Positions 8,966-21,324 of a stretch of DNA of 64,000 nucleotides are shown piece after piece. The DNA comes from Antilocapra americana. Its lineage: Eukaryota; Chordata; Mammalia; Artiodactyla; Antilocapridae. Below the pieces are notes generated by a model. The model was given only the letters and a program-made list of their open reading frames with translations, was not told the origin of the DNA and searched no databases. Made by a program: the position numbers and the translations under genes. The DNA lies in contig ML660201.1 in assembly GCA_007570785.1 (NCBI GenBank), positions 34,805,405 to 34,869,404 on the forward strand, given 5' to 3'. The first letter of the stretch is position 1. Every line of letters begins with the position of its first letter.

Positions 8966-11534
8966 TGTCTAAGGGGTTTTTGTCTGGCCATGGAAACACA
9001 TTTCACTCAGGTTTGTCCAGGTGCAAGACTGGAGAGTGAATGCTACTAAGACTGCTCTCAACCAATGTAAGTTGGGGAGTTGGCAAATACATATCCCAGC
9101 TTCCTTCTTCTTCATTGTTCTACACCATCTCTCAGGATTCCCCCCCCCCCACCCAAGTATCAAAACTCCAGCTGTCCACCAAGGTAACTGGCTTTTGAAA
9201 GTTTCCTCTGGTGGCCTTCTTTCCTAGTCCTCTGTTTCTGGTGATTACTTTCCTTATAAATGGGCAGCACTCTAATCCTTATATCAGAGTCATCCTCCTG
9301 GGAAACCCTAAGCAAACACTCAAGTATGTCTAATTGTAAAATTCCTGTGTTGTCCTTTCATTGATGTTAGAGATACTAATTTCTAATAGTTGCCTTCAGA
9401 TTACATCAAGGAAGAGGTTCCAGTCAAGTGTCTGAAGGAATCAAGCCAAGCCTTAAATTACAGTGGATTCCTCAATATGTGACATGGGAATGATTGCACA
9501 TGCACTCAGCTATCAAGCAGAGGATGGAGACCTTATTACTCTTATTTCTACTTTTACCATTAACTTTGAAAACAGCATTTAGCCCAAATCGTGTTATATA
9601 GTTATTCCAAAGAAGGATGTGGGGAAGGAACAGACTGATATTAAAATGTTATTGTACTAAAATAGTCGTTGAAAGTGCAAAGAGTATGTTTATTATGAAG
9701 GATGCATCTCAGCATGATTAGATGTTTAGCAGAGAAGAAATGAGGAAGGAGTGGAAAAAGCTGAGAAAAAAAACACCCAGACCCAATGATTTACTCAAAA
9801 TTGAATGGATAGAAAACTGTTTCTTGGGATTTGACTGTTGATGAATAACTGGCGTCCCTGTTCTCCATCTACTTTCAAATGGTAACAAGTCATTCTGATG
9901 ATAATTGCAGAATGTGTCTATTTTTGGCAATCTGATGGCCATGGAGATGATCTTATTTTGTGTTCCATTCATTACCACCCCCCAAACTGATCCATGGGCT
10001 TTTAGAAGAATCCAAAAATAAACAGTAGCATCATAATTTGTTCCCTGACATAAAGAGAAAAAAGAAAAATACTTGTTGAATAATGAACACATAGTAAGAA
10101 CACAAAATCTTAAGCTTGGAGGATATGTTTATGTATAACAAATATATGCACATATATAGCAGGGGAGGGGTTCAGAGTGCTCTTCTTAAACATTCAGAGT
10201 ATCTGATTCTATTCTTGCTAGAACCACCAGAGAGAGATCAATTTAGAAATTTGTTTTCAGTTCTAGAATCTAGGCATCCAATGGATTGTAGAGGGAGTTC
10301 TGGGGAAAACATTCAGACTTAAGGAAAAGGCTGAGGAACCAGAGAGAGAAAAGGCTGCCAGGAACCAGTGGTGCTCTGATAATCCTGGCAGCAAGAACAA
10401 ATGGACAAACTCATCAGCCGAAGAAGCTGGAATGAACCATCTCCAGCTGCTTTTGTAGCCTTTCTGTCATGCCATTAAAGATTTAGAATACTTGGGTTAC
10501 AGGTCTGCCTCCTGACAAGGAGAGAGTGGTGCACCTGGAATGACAGTTGCACCAAACTGGCATGTAGTGGAAGAAAACTTATTCCCCAAAAGAAAATCAG
10601 GTATTAGAATCAGAAGAAGGGGGCTATAGAGCAAGAGCTAAAGGTATTATAAATGTTCAGTGAGATAACAAGTTTGTATAAAGAAAAAAAAAAGGATCAG
10701 TAGTACAGTTTTGTCTCACTGTTTCATGGTCTTGTTATTTTTCTGCCTTGTCCAATACTTCTTTTATAGCCCTAATAATTATCACAGCAACACTAGAATT
10801 TTTTGGAGCGGCATCACTTTTGGAAACACTCCCTTCTTATCACTAGCTGTCTTTCACCCTCAAGCTCTGAATCTTCACTGTTCTTTCTCATTTATCCCTC
10901 CAAACTCTAAACACAGGGTAGCCCCGCCTGTCTGCTCAACCTCTGCCTGCTGTGGTCTTAAAGATTCACATTTGAGGCACAAATTGTGAATCTCTGAGTT
11001 CACATACATGACCAACTGCTATGTGCTAGAAATTTGACATTATATTCCTTGTGCTAGGTAAAATACAAATACAAATTTTACATTTATATTTACCATTGTG
11101 CAGGAAAACTCTATAGTGTAAAACAAACAAACAAAAAATAATGATGCTACTATGACAGCCCTTGAAAGCCCGGTGGGATATATTCTGAGGCCTTTGAAAA
11201 CCACCAAATTCTCAAGCATATCTCTATGAATTATGTTTCCCCACAAAATGCAATAAAGCATAGCAGAGAAACTATAAATAATCCCCACAGTCTTTAATGA
11301 TTCTATAAATATGAGACTAAAGTCATTTACACAGCCATTAAAATAAATACTGGCTGGAGCACTCACTGAAACAATTCCACAAATCACTCATTTTTGCTTT
11401 CCTAATAGTGGAGAGATCTGACTCACTGCCAAATATAACATCTCCTCTTAAACATCTTCAATACATGGAATTTCCAGAGTAGAACTCTGAATTGTGTAAA
11501 CCTTTTCCTTTCTACCACAAATGCTAGAAGGAGG
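8966..11534. other. non-coding stretch, mostly unrecognised
   Basis: About 2.6 kb with no recognised gene. It holds a C-homopolymer tract at about 9140-9151 and a part (about 10560-10640) that weakly resembles an old mammalian repeat. Open frames at 9718-10092 (124 residues) and 11040-11387 (115 residues), both antisense, have no recognisable domains. Confidence 0.35.
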
Positions 11535-11728
11535 AGGGCTCCAGAGTTTGACTTCCCAGGTTAAAACCCAGGCTCCAACACTTAGTATGTGTGAACTTGA
11601 CAAGACCTCTCTTGAGTAAGTCTTGTTTCCCCCACCTAGTAAATTATATCCTGACAATTCATTTTAAGTACCTTGGTTAAGTGTCTGGTACTTTGTAAAT
11701 GTTCAATATACATTAGCTACTATTTTTT
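11535..11728 (+). mobile_element. MIR SINE relic
   Basis: Follows MIR in order: 'ctccagagtttgact', 'aacccaggctccaacactta', 'gtgtgaacttgacaagacct' and a 3' part ending 'ggtactttgtaaatgttcaa'. Confidence 0.6.
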
Positions 11729-12925
11729 AAAAGGCTTTAAAAATTATCTTAGGAAAGTAATTGCCTTCTGCAACACTGAATAGACAATAGCAAAACCCCT
11801 TAAATTGTATATGCTGGGTTTTCAATGAGGTTCATTTACCAGCTAGGTAACTCATTCCACATTCAACTCATATTTGTGTCCTAGAAAAATTAAAAATTCC
11901 TTTATAGTATCATTCTTCAGGGTCACTTACAAATAACTGAACTCCTAAATCTATATGCACCCAGGGTCTAATGCAGGGTTGACAAATATCTGGGGAGTAA
12001 AATAGTAAACTTTTAGGAGGAATGTCCCTGAAATACTGTTTGGCTTTGTAACAAAGACCAAAAAAAAAAAAAATTCATGTCTGTGACCAAATAATTTAAA
12101 ACATATCTGAGCTACAGTATACTGTACTGTGAAGCTGTATAATCCTCTGAGTGACTTATGAGAACCTCAGGATTAATATCAGACCAAGTAGATGGTTCAG
12201 CTCACTGAAGCAAGAATCTTATAATGATAATATAGTGTTCTCCAGAAAACACATCAGTGTTGCTAAAACAGAGTCAGAGCATAAATATAAGTCAAAGTTC
12301 CATGATTTTTTTAATCATGTGATTTTAAAATATCTTATGAAACATATTCATGGTAAAGTGTATATTACTACTAATTCCACAGTAAAAGCACTAACTGGTG
12401 ACAGCTATTTGGCAAGAATTTCCCATTAATTTCCATGGAAAGTATTTTCCTGAATTTATAATAGAAAAGTGTAAATGCGAATTCAAACACAGAACTTGTC
12501 TCTGTACTGAATTTGCATCAGTAGAATGTGGAACAGTTTATAAATGGCTATAGAGAAGATATGTGACTCCAATTAAATAAGAAACCAAAAGATGTCAAAT
12601 AAATATTCCTCTCAAGGACTCCTCTCAGCCCAAGAAGCCCAGAAGATTTATCTTAGTAAGCATTTTACCTCTTTGGCAACACTACAGAGGAATAGCTTTC
12701 CAGCAGTGGAGCTTTGTTTGATCTATTGCTGGGCCTTGCCACACTGCCTTGGGTCTCATTGATCCATAGATATCTCTGCTCATACATCCAGGTGTTATAG
12801 CAACAAAACTTACCAGCATCACCCCTTCACTCCTTGGGGTTACCCCTTCTCCTTGCAGTAGATCTTATTTAAAATGAAAATACTCCTGGGAGAAGGTAAC
12901 ACATTATTACAATTGCCTTTATTGT
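11729..12925. other. non-coding stretch, nothing recognised
   Basis: AT-rich, no gene or repeat family recognised apart from an A-run at 12060-12073. The open frame at 12151-12429 has no recognisable product. Confidence 0.4.
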
Positions 12926-13128
12926 TTGTTGTTCAGTTGCTAAATCATGCCTGACTCTTTTGCAACCCCATAGAGCCTGCTCTGCTCCTCCATCCATGGG
13001 ATTCCTCAGGCAAGAATACTAGAGTGGGTTGCCGTTTCCTTCTCCAGGGGATCTCCCTGACCCAGGATTGAACTCATGTCTCCTGCATAGCAGGCAGGTT
13101 CTTTACTCCTGAGCCACCAGAAAACTCC
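12926..13128 (-). mobile_element. Bov-tA SINE
   Basis: Antisense Bov-tA: 'gttgttcagttgctaaatc' on the left, the Bov-A core, then the antisense tRNA-derived head ('cccaggattgaac', 'tttactcctgagccaccag'). Confidence 0.92.
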
Positions 13129-13354
13129 TAGTGTGAATTAATTCAAAGTAACCAAATCCTGTTAACACATTCAGAAAAGGCATAAAATGTCTGTCTGTGC
13201 TATAGAAGGGGTGGTGGTGCCATTGTGAAGCAAAAAAAGGATACAGCAAGGATAGTTAGGTGGACACTTAAAGAAAATGCTTTTACTTGGATGCCAAATT
13301 TCCAAATTGTAATAGGTGGGATTATTTTCAGCAAATATCACTACTCTGCCTTGA

Positions 13355-13712
13355 GTAGAACACTTCATCCCCCACTGACTTTGACCTGGCCACGCGACTC
13401 ATTTTATCCAATAGAAAGTGGATATGCAGTTAGTATCTCATATGATATCATGCTTTGGTTTGCTTTCTTACACTCCTGTCACCCATCATAAGAAGGAACA
13501 TCCCCAGGTAGGCACTGATCCAGTGAGGGCAAGCAGAACTGAAAACAAACCATCACCTTGAGTGTCCCACCCCCAACTAACCAACAGCGCAACACAGAAC
13601 CATTCTAACTAACCCTCAGGCCAGTGAGCCAGCAAAAGAAATGCTTAGTATTATGAGACATTAAGTTGGGTGGCTTTTTATGCAGCATTACTGCACAATA
13701 GTTGATAGACTA
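13355..13712 (+). mobile_element. MaLR (MLT1-type) LTR relic
   Basis: Order of blocks fits an old MLT1-type LTR of the ERVL-MaLR class: 'tttgacctggccacgcgact', 'ttttatccaatagaaagtgg', 'cagtgagccagcaaaagaaa' and the 3' end 'gacattaagttgggtggctt' with 'actgcacaatagttgataga'. No internal retroviral sequence accompanies it, so it is a solo LTR. Confidence 0.6.
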
Positions 13713-13729
13713 TTAGCAACACCTAATAC

Positions 13730-13865
13730 CAACTGAGCTCTCCCACAATGCCAGGCATTGAACTAAGGACTTAACATTCATGATTTTTTTTTTTAATTCT
13801 TAAACAATCTGGTGGGATAGGAATGATTCTCCTATTTAAACAGTTAAGAAAGTGGAAAGATACCA
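13730..13865 (-). mobile_element. MIR/L2-type fragment
   Basis: A 'acaatgccaggcattgaact' block and 'ggtgggataggaatgattct' resemble the antisense MIR/L2 3' region, broken by a T-run at about 13785-13795. Confidence 0.4.
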
Positions 13866-15723
13866 GACAGATAGCATTGTTAAAGCTCTTGAATAAAACC
13901 CCCAAAGCTACCTTCAGATGCCTTAAGCAAACAATAGATGTCCCTGTGGTTTAAGCCTCAATGGCTTGCAGCAGAATGCATCCCTCACTGCTCTACGTCC
14001 CAGCTATAGAGGCAGCTGCCATTCATTTTCTGCTGACTACTGATTACGGGAATGTGGACCCGCTGTTGCCACATCTTCCATTAAGTAGAAATCTGGATTT
14101 TTAAAAACTGTGAAATCATTCCCTTTTAAAATATTGGCAGCTACCTCAAATTAGTAAAATATTTTGCATACCAAACAAAATATACCTTCAAAGCCACATC
14201 TAAGAGCTACAATTCTGCTGTTCTTGAGCACTATTGGTATCAAAGTTATAAACACTGTCTTCAGTTAACTACCCAGTTTTTCAGGCTGGTCTTATAAGAA
14301 ACCCAGATAAGAAGCATCAAAAGGCAATTATTATGTGAGCACTAAATCCTCCAGATGAAAGAAATCTGTTTTGCTTTCCTAGACTCAAGTGGAAAAGCAG
14401 CAACTTCTCCCTACAATTCTAGTCTTGGATTTAAAAAGAAAGTTGAATTATTAGGTCATAGAGAAGATTGAATCTTTTCAGGCATTTCAATGGGTCTGTT
14501 TTCCAAATTGATTTGTCATCCCTTTGATAAGATCTCAGAAACTGATTGCAGAGCTGCTTGGAGCTCAGGCTTCACAGTAACTCATCAAAAGAGGAAGAAA
14601 AGAAAACCCTCTCTATGTCAATAACCAAACCAGGACTGCCTGCTAATCTCAGGTTTATTTTGTGGCTTCAAATATTGCCCTGGAATAAAAATAGCAGTGG
14701 TAGTAGTAACCACAACAATAACTGCAATGGCCTCCATCCAATCGAAGTGCTGAAATAGATCTCTGTTGTTTTCATGTTGGGAAACTGCCCTCCCCTGCCC
14801 CATATGGTACCAATGGAAATGTAAATCTCAGAAGCCTTCCTACCTAACACTTGCAAGGGAAAGCACATGATATGGACATGGCCAGTTGTCTTCCTGTCCA
14901 TGACAACACCATTTAATCCCCAAACCCAATGATATCTTAAAGATTGAACATTCTAACTAAATAAGTCAATGAATTCCCAGAGAGATGTTGCTAAAAAATC
15001 AGAACAAGAAGTAGCCATGTGCTGAGATGATGCCACAATTACATGTGAACTATATTTGGCTGCCTAGGATGGATGGAAGGACAATTTTAGTCCAAATGCC
15101 TATCAGAGAATTCTCAGTGGAAGGACAGGGAGCGTTGCTAGGAGCAAAAACAAAAAGTAGTTACTAATTATTGCCAATGCTATCACCCTAGTTCAAATCA
15201 CCATCACCTCTTGCCTGGTCTTCTAGCACCCCAACTAGTCTTATCAGTGAGCTCCAAGTTGACCTACATGGATTATCATATGATAGTTCTGATAAGGACC
15301 GAAGTGATTTCCAACATCACGACAGTTTTCTTTGGACACCTTGAAGATCATATTCAACCAAAGATTATTCACTGCAAGTGAGAAAGGTCAAAGCATTGTG
15401 TAATGATTTTTTCCTAATGCAGGACAAAGTTCAGGAATTCTTGAGAATCAGGAACCTGAGCATCATGATGAAGAAACTTGAGTTGACATAACCTAGTGCT
15501 AGGTCACATATATTCTTTCCAGCTTAGCCATTCTTTCTAGGGTTTTTTCCCACTCCCATAACACTAGGAGGGAGACCTGGCTTCTTAAGCTTTTGAGTTC
15601 ACCAGAACCTGCTGAATTAATTAGACTCTTGTGAAGTTCAATCAATCACTTCCCAAAGCATTGAAAAGAAAAGTAGTAGTTAACCCCAGGTTTCTACTGC
15701 TCAAACACAACAAGAGCATATAA
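13866..15723. other. non-coding stretch, nothing recognised
   Basis: About 1.9 kb with no gene or repeat that I recognise. Short open frames near 14546-14901 overlap on both strands and look like chance. Confidence 0.4.
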
Positions 15724-15734
15724 GCTACCAGGTT

Positions 15735-16311
15735 CAGTTCAGTCACTCAGTCCTGTCTGATTCTTTGTGACCCCATGGACTACAGCACATCACACTTCCC
15801 TGTCCATCACCAACTCCTGGAGCTTGCTCAAACTCATGTCCATCATGTCAGTGATACCATCCAATCATCTCATCCTCTGTCATTCCCTTCTCCTCCTGCC
15901 TTCAATCTTTCCCAACATCAGAGTCTTTTCCAGTGAGTCAGTTCTATGCATCAGATGGCCAAAGTATTGGGGCTTCAGCTTCAGCATATGTCCTTCCAAT
16001 GAATATTCAGGAATGATTTCCTTTAGGATGGACTGGTTTGATCTCCTTGCAGTCCAAGGGACTCTCAAGAGTCTTCTCCAACACCACAGTTCAAAAGCAT
16101 CAATTCTTCAGAGCTCAGCTTTCTTTATGGTCCAACTCTCACATCCATATGTAACTAGTGGAAAAAAACCATAGCTTTGACTAGAAAGACCTTTGTTGGC
16201 AAAGTAATATCTCTGCTTTTTAATATGCTGTTTAGGTTGGTCATAGCTTTTCTTCCAAGGGGCAAGTGTCTTATAATTTCATGGCTGCAGTCACCATCTG
16301 CAGTGAGTTTG
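15735..16311 (-). mobile_element. BovB LINE 3' end, 5'-truncated
   Basis: Antisense BovB (RTE clade): 3' tail at left ('cagttcagtcactcagtcc'), then the degraded C-terminal coding region beyond the reverse transcriptase. It is bounded by a perfect 11-bp target-site duplication at 15724-15734 and 16312-16322. Being only about 577 bp, it is severely 5'-truncated. The open frame at 15767-16174 is the reverse strand of the LINE. Confidence 0.95.
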
Positions 16312-16439
16312 GCTACCAGGTTACTAGACACAGAATCTTGGCAATTACAGCTACCCTTTAGGAATAATATTGAGTGGAGCCATGTGAAATTGCTATCTTT
16401 GTACATCAAAATGTTTGAATAATAGCAATTTATATTATT

Positions 16440-16740
16440 TAACCTGATAATAACTAATGTTTATTCATTGTTTACTATGTGTAGGAAATATATCAAGTGC
16501 TTTATATGCGTTATATGAAAGGGCTTAACACAATTAAAGAGATTTATAATTACTGGCAGTAATTACAGTAGTTAATAATGCATCAATCAACCCACTAATA
16601 ATCTTCCAGAGTATTACTACCTCATTTTGTAGACTAGGAAACTGAGACTGAGAGAAGGTGAAGGAACTTGCCCAAATCTAATCTACTGATAAGTGACCAA
16701 GTCAGAAATACTCACAGGTCTCTCAGAAGCTAAATGCCAT
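16440..16740 (-). mobile_element. MIR relic
   Basis: Antisense MIR order: 'taatgtttattcattgttta', 'gtgctttatatgcgtta', then after a diverged middle 'gactaggaaactgagactga' and 'ggaacttgcccaaatctaat'. Confidence 0.55.
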
Positions 16741-17007
16741 GAGCTGCTACTTTCTTAAGATTCAATATTGTACTGAGTACTTAAAGTATACTATTTCTAA
16801 TGTCCGCAGAAGTACATGACATGTAAAGAACATCCCCATTTTAAAGAAAAGGTAACTGAGCTTCCAAGAGTTTAAGCAGTCTAAATCCAGATAATACATG
16901 ACAGAGCTGTGATTTAAATTCAGAAGTGTCTGATTCTGAAGCACTTACTTTTTTCAGTATGCCAAACTGCCTTTTGTATATGGAAGAACCTGTTTGGGGG
17001 ATGGGAG

Positions 17008-17009
<2 letters not shown>

Positions 17010-17048
<39 letters not shown>
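17010..17048. repeat. (CA)n microsatellite
   Basis: About 19-20 uninterrupted CA dinucleotides, immediately left of a BovB fragment. Confidence 0.98.
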
Positions 17049-17049
<1 letters not shown>

Positions 17050-17052
17050 TGT

Positions 17053-17250
17053 TTTTCAGTCTCTAGTCATATTCAATTCTTTGCAACACCACAGACTCCA
17101 GCATACCAGGCCTCCCTGTCCCTTACTGTCTCCTGGAGTTTGCCCAAGTTCATGTCCATTGAATCAGTGATGCTATTCAACCATCTCTTCCTCTGCTGCC
17201 CTCTCCTCCTTTTGGCTTCAGTCTTTCCCAGTATCAGGGTCTTTTCCAAT
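17053..17250 (-). mobile_element. BovB LINE 3' fragment
   Basis: About 200 bp of antisense BovB 3' end ('ccaggcctccctgtccctta', 'agtatcagggtcttttccaa'). It lies between a (CA)n tract and a (TG)n tract. Confidence 0.88.
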
Positions 17251-17273
17251 GTGTGTGTGTGTGTGTGTGTGTG
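17250..17273. repeat. (TG)n microsatellite
   Basis: About 11-12 TG dinucleotides at the 5'-truncated end of the BovB fragment. It is complementary to the (CA)n tract on the other side. Confidence 0.97.
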
Positions 17274-18099
17274 GTTTGTTAAGATGAATCAGTTGGGTTT
17301 TTAACAAAAGAAACCCACTTCCTTTCACTTTTGGAGACTGTATGATGTGTATGATTGTTTCAAGAGTACAATATCCAGACTAATAAACATGGTGCTCAGG
17401 AATGAAAGGCAGGACCCTGTGCCCCAAGGTTTTTCTGGGTAAGAATGCTGCTGGTGGTTTTCTGCTCCCCAGTGAATTTCCAAGCCCTTCACTCTGGCTA
17501 GGAAACCTTCCTTCTCCACCTCCCCTCGGGAACCAGTACCAACAATGTGTGTGGAATGACTCACTGAAACGTTGTAAAAAAAAAAAAAGAACAGATCTTT
17601 CTGAGGCTGTCAGCCAACACTGAGAAATTTGGTACAGACCATCAACCACATGGAACTCAATTCATCTAATATTAGGATGATGGGAATGAGTCAACTCTCA
17701 GGAGCCTCGAACCTTTTATTTCAATTAGTCCCAATAATGTAAAGCAAATGCTTTTAAACCACTAGAATTCAACAAGCTGCCCACATCTTCCCATAAATAC
17801 TCCACCTCTTCTCTTCCCCTGCTTCCTTTTTCACAGACAGGAGAGAAAGCTGAAGTGCAAGCATGGCCTTTAACTAGAATCAGTTTTTCTCTGCTCATAT
17901 GGTGATCAAAGTCTAGAATTGCCAGCATTCTCATCCTATTAACCACAAGACCACCCTGGTAAAAAAAACTCAGAAGATTAGAATTAGGAATTTTCCCTGG
18001 AATAAAAAAGAATGTGGTTTGGAGGAATTCTTTACATCCTGGATAAATTATGCATTATGTGAAGGTATTTGCGCATTTGTTCCTTTTATTAATCATAAT
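17274..18099. other. non-coding stretch, nothing recognised
   Basis: No gene or repeat recognised except a short A-run at about 17576-17588. Overlapping open frames on both strands at 17325-17649 show no known domain. Confidence 0.4.
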
Positions 18100-18350
18100 G
18101 TTGAGGTAAAGATCATGACTCTGAAATCAGACAGTCCTGGGTTTAAATTCTGCCTCTAGTACATATCGTATAGACACGGGTAGTTTTCTTAAAGACATCT
18201 CACCCTGATTCTCTCTCACCTGGGATATGGAACTTAATAATAGTTCCTAGTTCATAGTTCTTTTGTAAAGAATAAATGAAATATAAAACTCGTTAAGTGT
18301 TTTAGAATTATGTCTGTCACATAAAAAGTGCTCGACAGGTGTTCCATGGT
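18100..18350 (+). mobile_element. MIR SINE relic
   Basis: MIR order is preserved: 'gatcatgactctgaaatcag', 'cctgggtttaaattctgcct', a diverged middle and the 3' 'cataaaaagtgctcgacagg'. Confidence 0.65.
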
Positions 18351-18776
18351 ATCTTATTATCAACCAGATGTTAGACAGTAATCTCTGTGTAAGAAAGAGA
18401 AACCCAGCTGAAACGAATTAAAGGCCTTTAAGGTCTGAGACTGATGAGTCTCCAAAATACAACTGAGATGCCTTCACCAGATTGCAGGAGGCACGGAGCC
18501 AGAAAGGCAAAAAATAGCAGATGGTCACTCAAGTCCCCAGGAGTTAAAACAGGCTTGAGATGTAAAGTCAAGTCAGGCAAGTTTCTTGTGACTCATCATG
18601 TGGAAATCAGAGAACTTTTCTACAGGATGTTGACAGGAATCTTTTTTTCTCCATAAGCCATTCTATATTTTGAATCCATTCTTAATGTACTAGATCAGAT
18701 AAACTGTCTTTAATCAATTCTTTTCAAGGCTGCTGTAATATGACTGGCACATACAGAATGGCATGTTCCAGGTCAG
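18351..18776. other. non-coding stretch, nothing recognised
   Basis: No gene or repeat recognised. Confidence 0.4.
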
Positions 18777-18787
18777 TTATTAATAAA

Positions 18788-19000
18788 GAAAGAAAGTGAA
18801 GTCACTCAGTCGTGTCTGACTCTTTGCAGCCCCGTGGTGTAGCCTACCAGGCTTCTCTGTCCATGAGATTTTCCAGGCAAGAGTACTGGAGTGGGTTGCC
18901 ATTTCCTTCTCCAGGGGATCTTCCTGACCCAGGGATCGAACCCGAGTCTCCTGCATTGCAGGCAGACGCTTTACCCTCTGAGCCACCAGGGAAGTCTCAT
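18788..19000 (-). mobile_element. Bov-tA SINE
   Basis: Antisense, full-length Bov-tA ('gaagtcactcagtcgtgtct' through 'ctgagccaccagggaagtct'). It is flanked by a perfect 11-bp target-site duplication, 'ttattaataaa', at 18777-18787 and 19001-19011. The following AT-rich stretch to 19085 repeats the 'ttattaataaa' motif twice more. Confidence 0.95.
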
Positions 19001-19129
19001 TTATTAATAAAACTATTATTTATATTTATTAATAAAAATATTAGTCTCAAGTTATTAATAAAATCACTCATAAATATATAAAAACCTGAAGACAGCTTCC
19101 TTTGTGGACAGAAAGGTTATATCCCATAT

Positions 19130-19220
19130 CACTAATTAGGTATCGTTATCAGCATTTTACAGATGAGGAAATTGACATTTGGCATCTTTGAGAGAATTGC
19201 CAAAGCCATGCAGATGTAAA
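19130..19220 (-). mobile_element. MIR core fragment
   Basis: Short match to the antisense MIR core: 'cattttacagatgaggaaat' followed by 'gagagaattgccaaagccat'. Confidence 0.5.
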
Positions 19221-20102
19221 TATGGCCTGGTTGTTCTTCAAGTTCAAATTCATCAGATGATAAAGCTTATACTTTCCGCACAGTAACTGGCCATCGCACT
19301 TCTTGGCAACCACCATGAATACATCCTTCCCTTATTGGCTTCTTGTTCCATACTTGAAATGCTTTGTAAAAGGGATGGAATAATCCTGAATGAATCTGAG
19401 ACTCTCCACACACAAGCGGTCTTTGTGTATTGATACCAAACATAGGTGAAAAAGCCATTTCATGATAGCTGAGGCTCTGGCACTTCTGAAAAAATACAGC
19501 CACTCTCTTCAAACTGGCATGTCTCACTCTCCATCTCAGCTCAAGGACGGATGCTCTTAAAACCTCGCAGGAAAATCTTTTCAGCCATGTTGAGTCAGGC
19601 AAGTGGAAGAGAGCAGACGTTCTCCATTCCACAAAGAGCCTATTACTGTGGAAATTCCAACTCTCAAAACAACTAGTTTGACATAAGTATACATTGTGCT
19701 GAAAGGAAATACATCTTGCTTTAAGAATTGTTTCGAGTTGTTGAAGGATTTTAGTTTATTTATTGTCTTTTGAGTTGACAAACACAATGGTCACAGGCAC
19801 CTCTTGCACTGATGAATAGGGGTAGGATGTTTCTGGGAAGTTTTACAAGTGAGGAATTCCTGATTCAGGAGATTGTTTGTCAGTGGTGATAGTTTATCTG
19901 ACAACTGCTTTCCTTGAAATGTGACTCAAATTACTATCTGTTATTCGAGAAGATTCCTGTCACTTAATTCCTCATTGACATTCTCCATTAAGATGCAGGA
20001 AGTTTTAAAGCCAGATTTCGTGTCTACAGAAGAACTGAAGAGTATTCTAGCAGGTGTCACTCACCCTGTGAGGCTGAGACCAGGCACCAACCATCCATCT
20101 CT
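19221..20102. other. non-coding stretch, nothing recognised
   Basis: No gene or repeat recognised. The antisense open frame at 19267-19632 (121 residues) is unusually long for this DNA but has no recognisable domain; I treat it as chance. Confidence 0.4.
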
Positions 20103-20300
20103 CTTTTTTTTTTTTAACTTTTTATTTTGTATTGGAGTATAGCTGATTCACAGTGTTGTGATAGTTTCTGGGGGACAGCAAAGGGACTCAGCCATACATA
20201 TGCATGTGTCTGTATCATGTACAGATGTATGTATATTTAGGGGAGCATATACCTAAACTCCCCTCCCACTCAGGCCATACATTTCCTTATTCGCTTTATT
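20103..20300 (-). mobile_element. L1 LINE 3' end fragment
   Basis: Poly-T at the left is the antisense poly-A tail, followed by the L1 3' UTR ('tattggagtatagctgattc', 'acagcaaagggactcagcca'). Confidence 0.8.
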
Positions 20301-21324
20301 TCTAGAGCTCGCAGCTGCATGACTATACATAACCAGCTCTCTACTGGTGACAGATGTGGCAGAAAGGGTGCTAAGCATGGTGACCCTAATGGTTACCTTG
20401 ATTACTTTTTTCCCAAAAACTCTTCAGAAGTGAAATAGATTGGACCCTGGGGAGTACACACATGAAAGTTGAGATCAACAAATAACTGTTCAAAAAAAAA
20501 ATGCTGCATGTATTTCCTGCAACATGTGTGTTAGGTGGTACAAAGATAAACACACATACCTATCAGATACAGAGATAGTCCTCCATGTTAACGAATATAA
20601 ACACTATCAGGCTATAGATTTTTCTCTCAAGCCTTTAACTGACACAAGAACTAAAACTAAATAAAAATTTCCCTTTTTTCGTCATTTCAAAGCAGGCCAT
20701 GAAGTGCAGGAAATGACTTTTTAAAATTTGGAGCACTCTATGCATAGTTGTATGTGTGTGGTAGTTGCTCAACAAATAAATACTAAATGAAAGAAAGAAC
20801 AGCTTAAATAGCTGTGTGATTCCTTGATGTTTAGTGATTTCTTCTGGTATTTCTGAAATGTGTAAGAAAAGTTTAACATTTAAGATTTTCTTAATTTATT
20901 AGCAGTAGTGCAAGAGACAAGGACTAGAATTAAGTAAATCAAGAGGTGACTGCAGAAGTACCATCAAGGGGAGAGAAAGTTAAATAGGTCTGTGGGTGAT
21001 GAGGGGTGGGACGATGGCTGGAAGCTAGTAAAGGGTGCTTTCACAAATAGGTTGCCACCCTGGGGAATTAGAGCTCAGTGCTTCCAGGGCATCGAAGAAG
21101 CAGCGTAACCAGTCCTGGGATATTTATTCCGTTACTCCCACCCTTTACTGATTGCAGTCTGTTCCTGGAGGCATTGTCTCCTCAGCACTCTGGTCTGTCC
21201 CATCTGTGAGCCAGGCATGCTCCTGTGGCCAGAGAAAGACCCCGGAGTATTTAACGTTCTCAAGGTTGTTTGCCATCACATATGCTGGAAATGTGCATGC
21301 AATTACACCTGCAGCCAACAGCCT
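20301..21324. other. non-coding stretch, mostly unrecognised
   Basis: No gene seen. A 'gctcaacaaataaatactaa' block at about 20768 resembles the L2/MIR 3' terminus, but too little is kept to call it. Confidence 0.35.

Noticed and set aside
9718..10092. 124-codon minus-strand open frame
   Set aside because: No known motif and repetitive Phe/Leu/Ser from AT-rich sequence; treated as chance.
11040..11387. 115-codon minus-strand open frame, hydrophobic
   Set aside because: The hydrophobicity comes from A/T-rich composition; no family recognised and no gene context.
19267..19632. 121-codon minus-strand open frame
   Set aside because: No recognisable domain, no splice context, and no supporting neighbour; likely chance.
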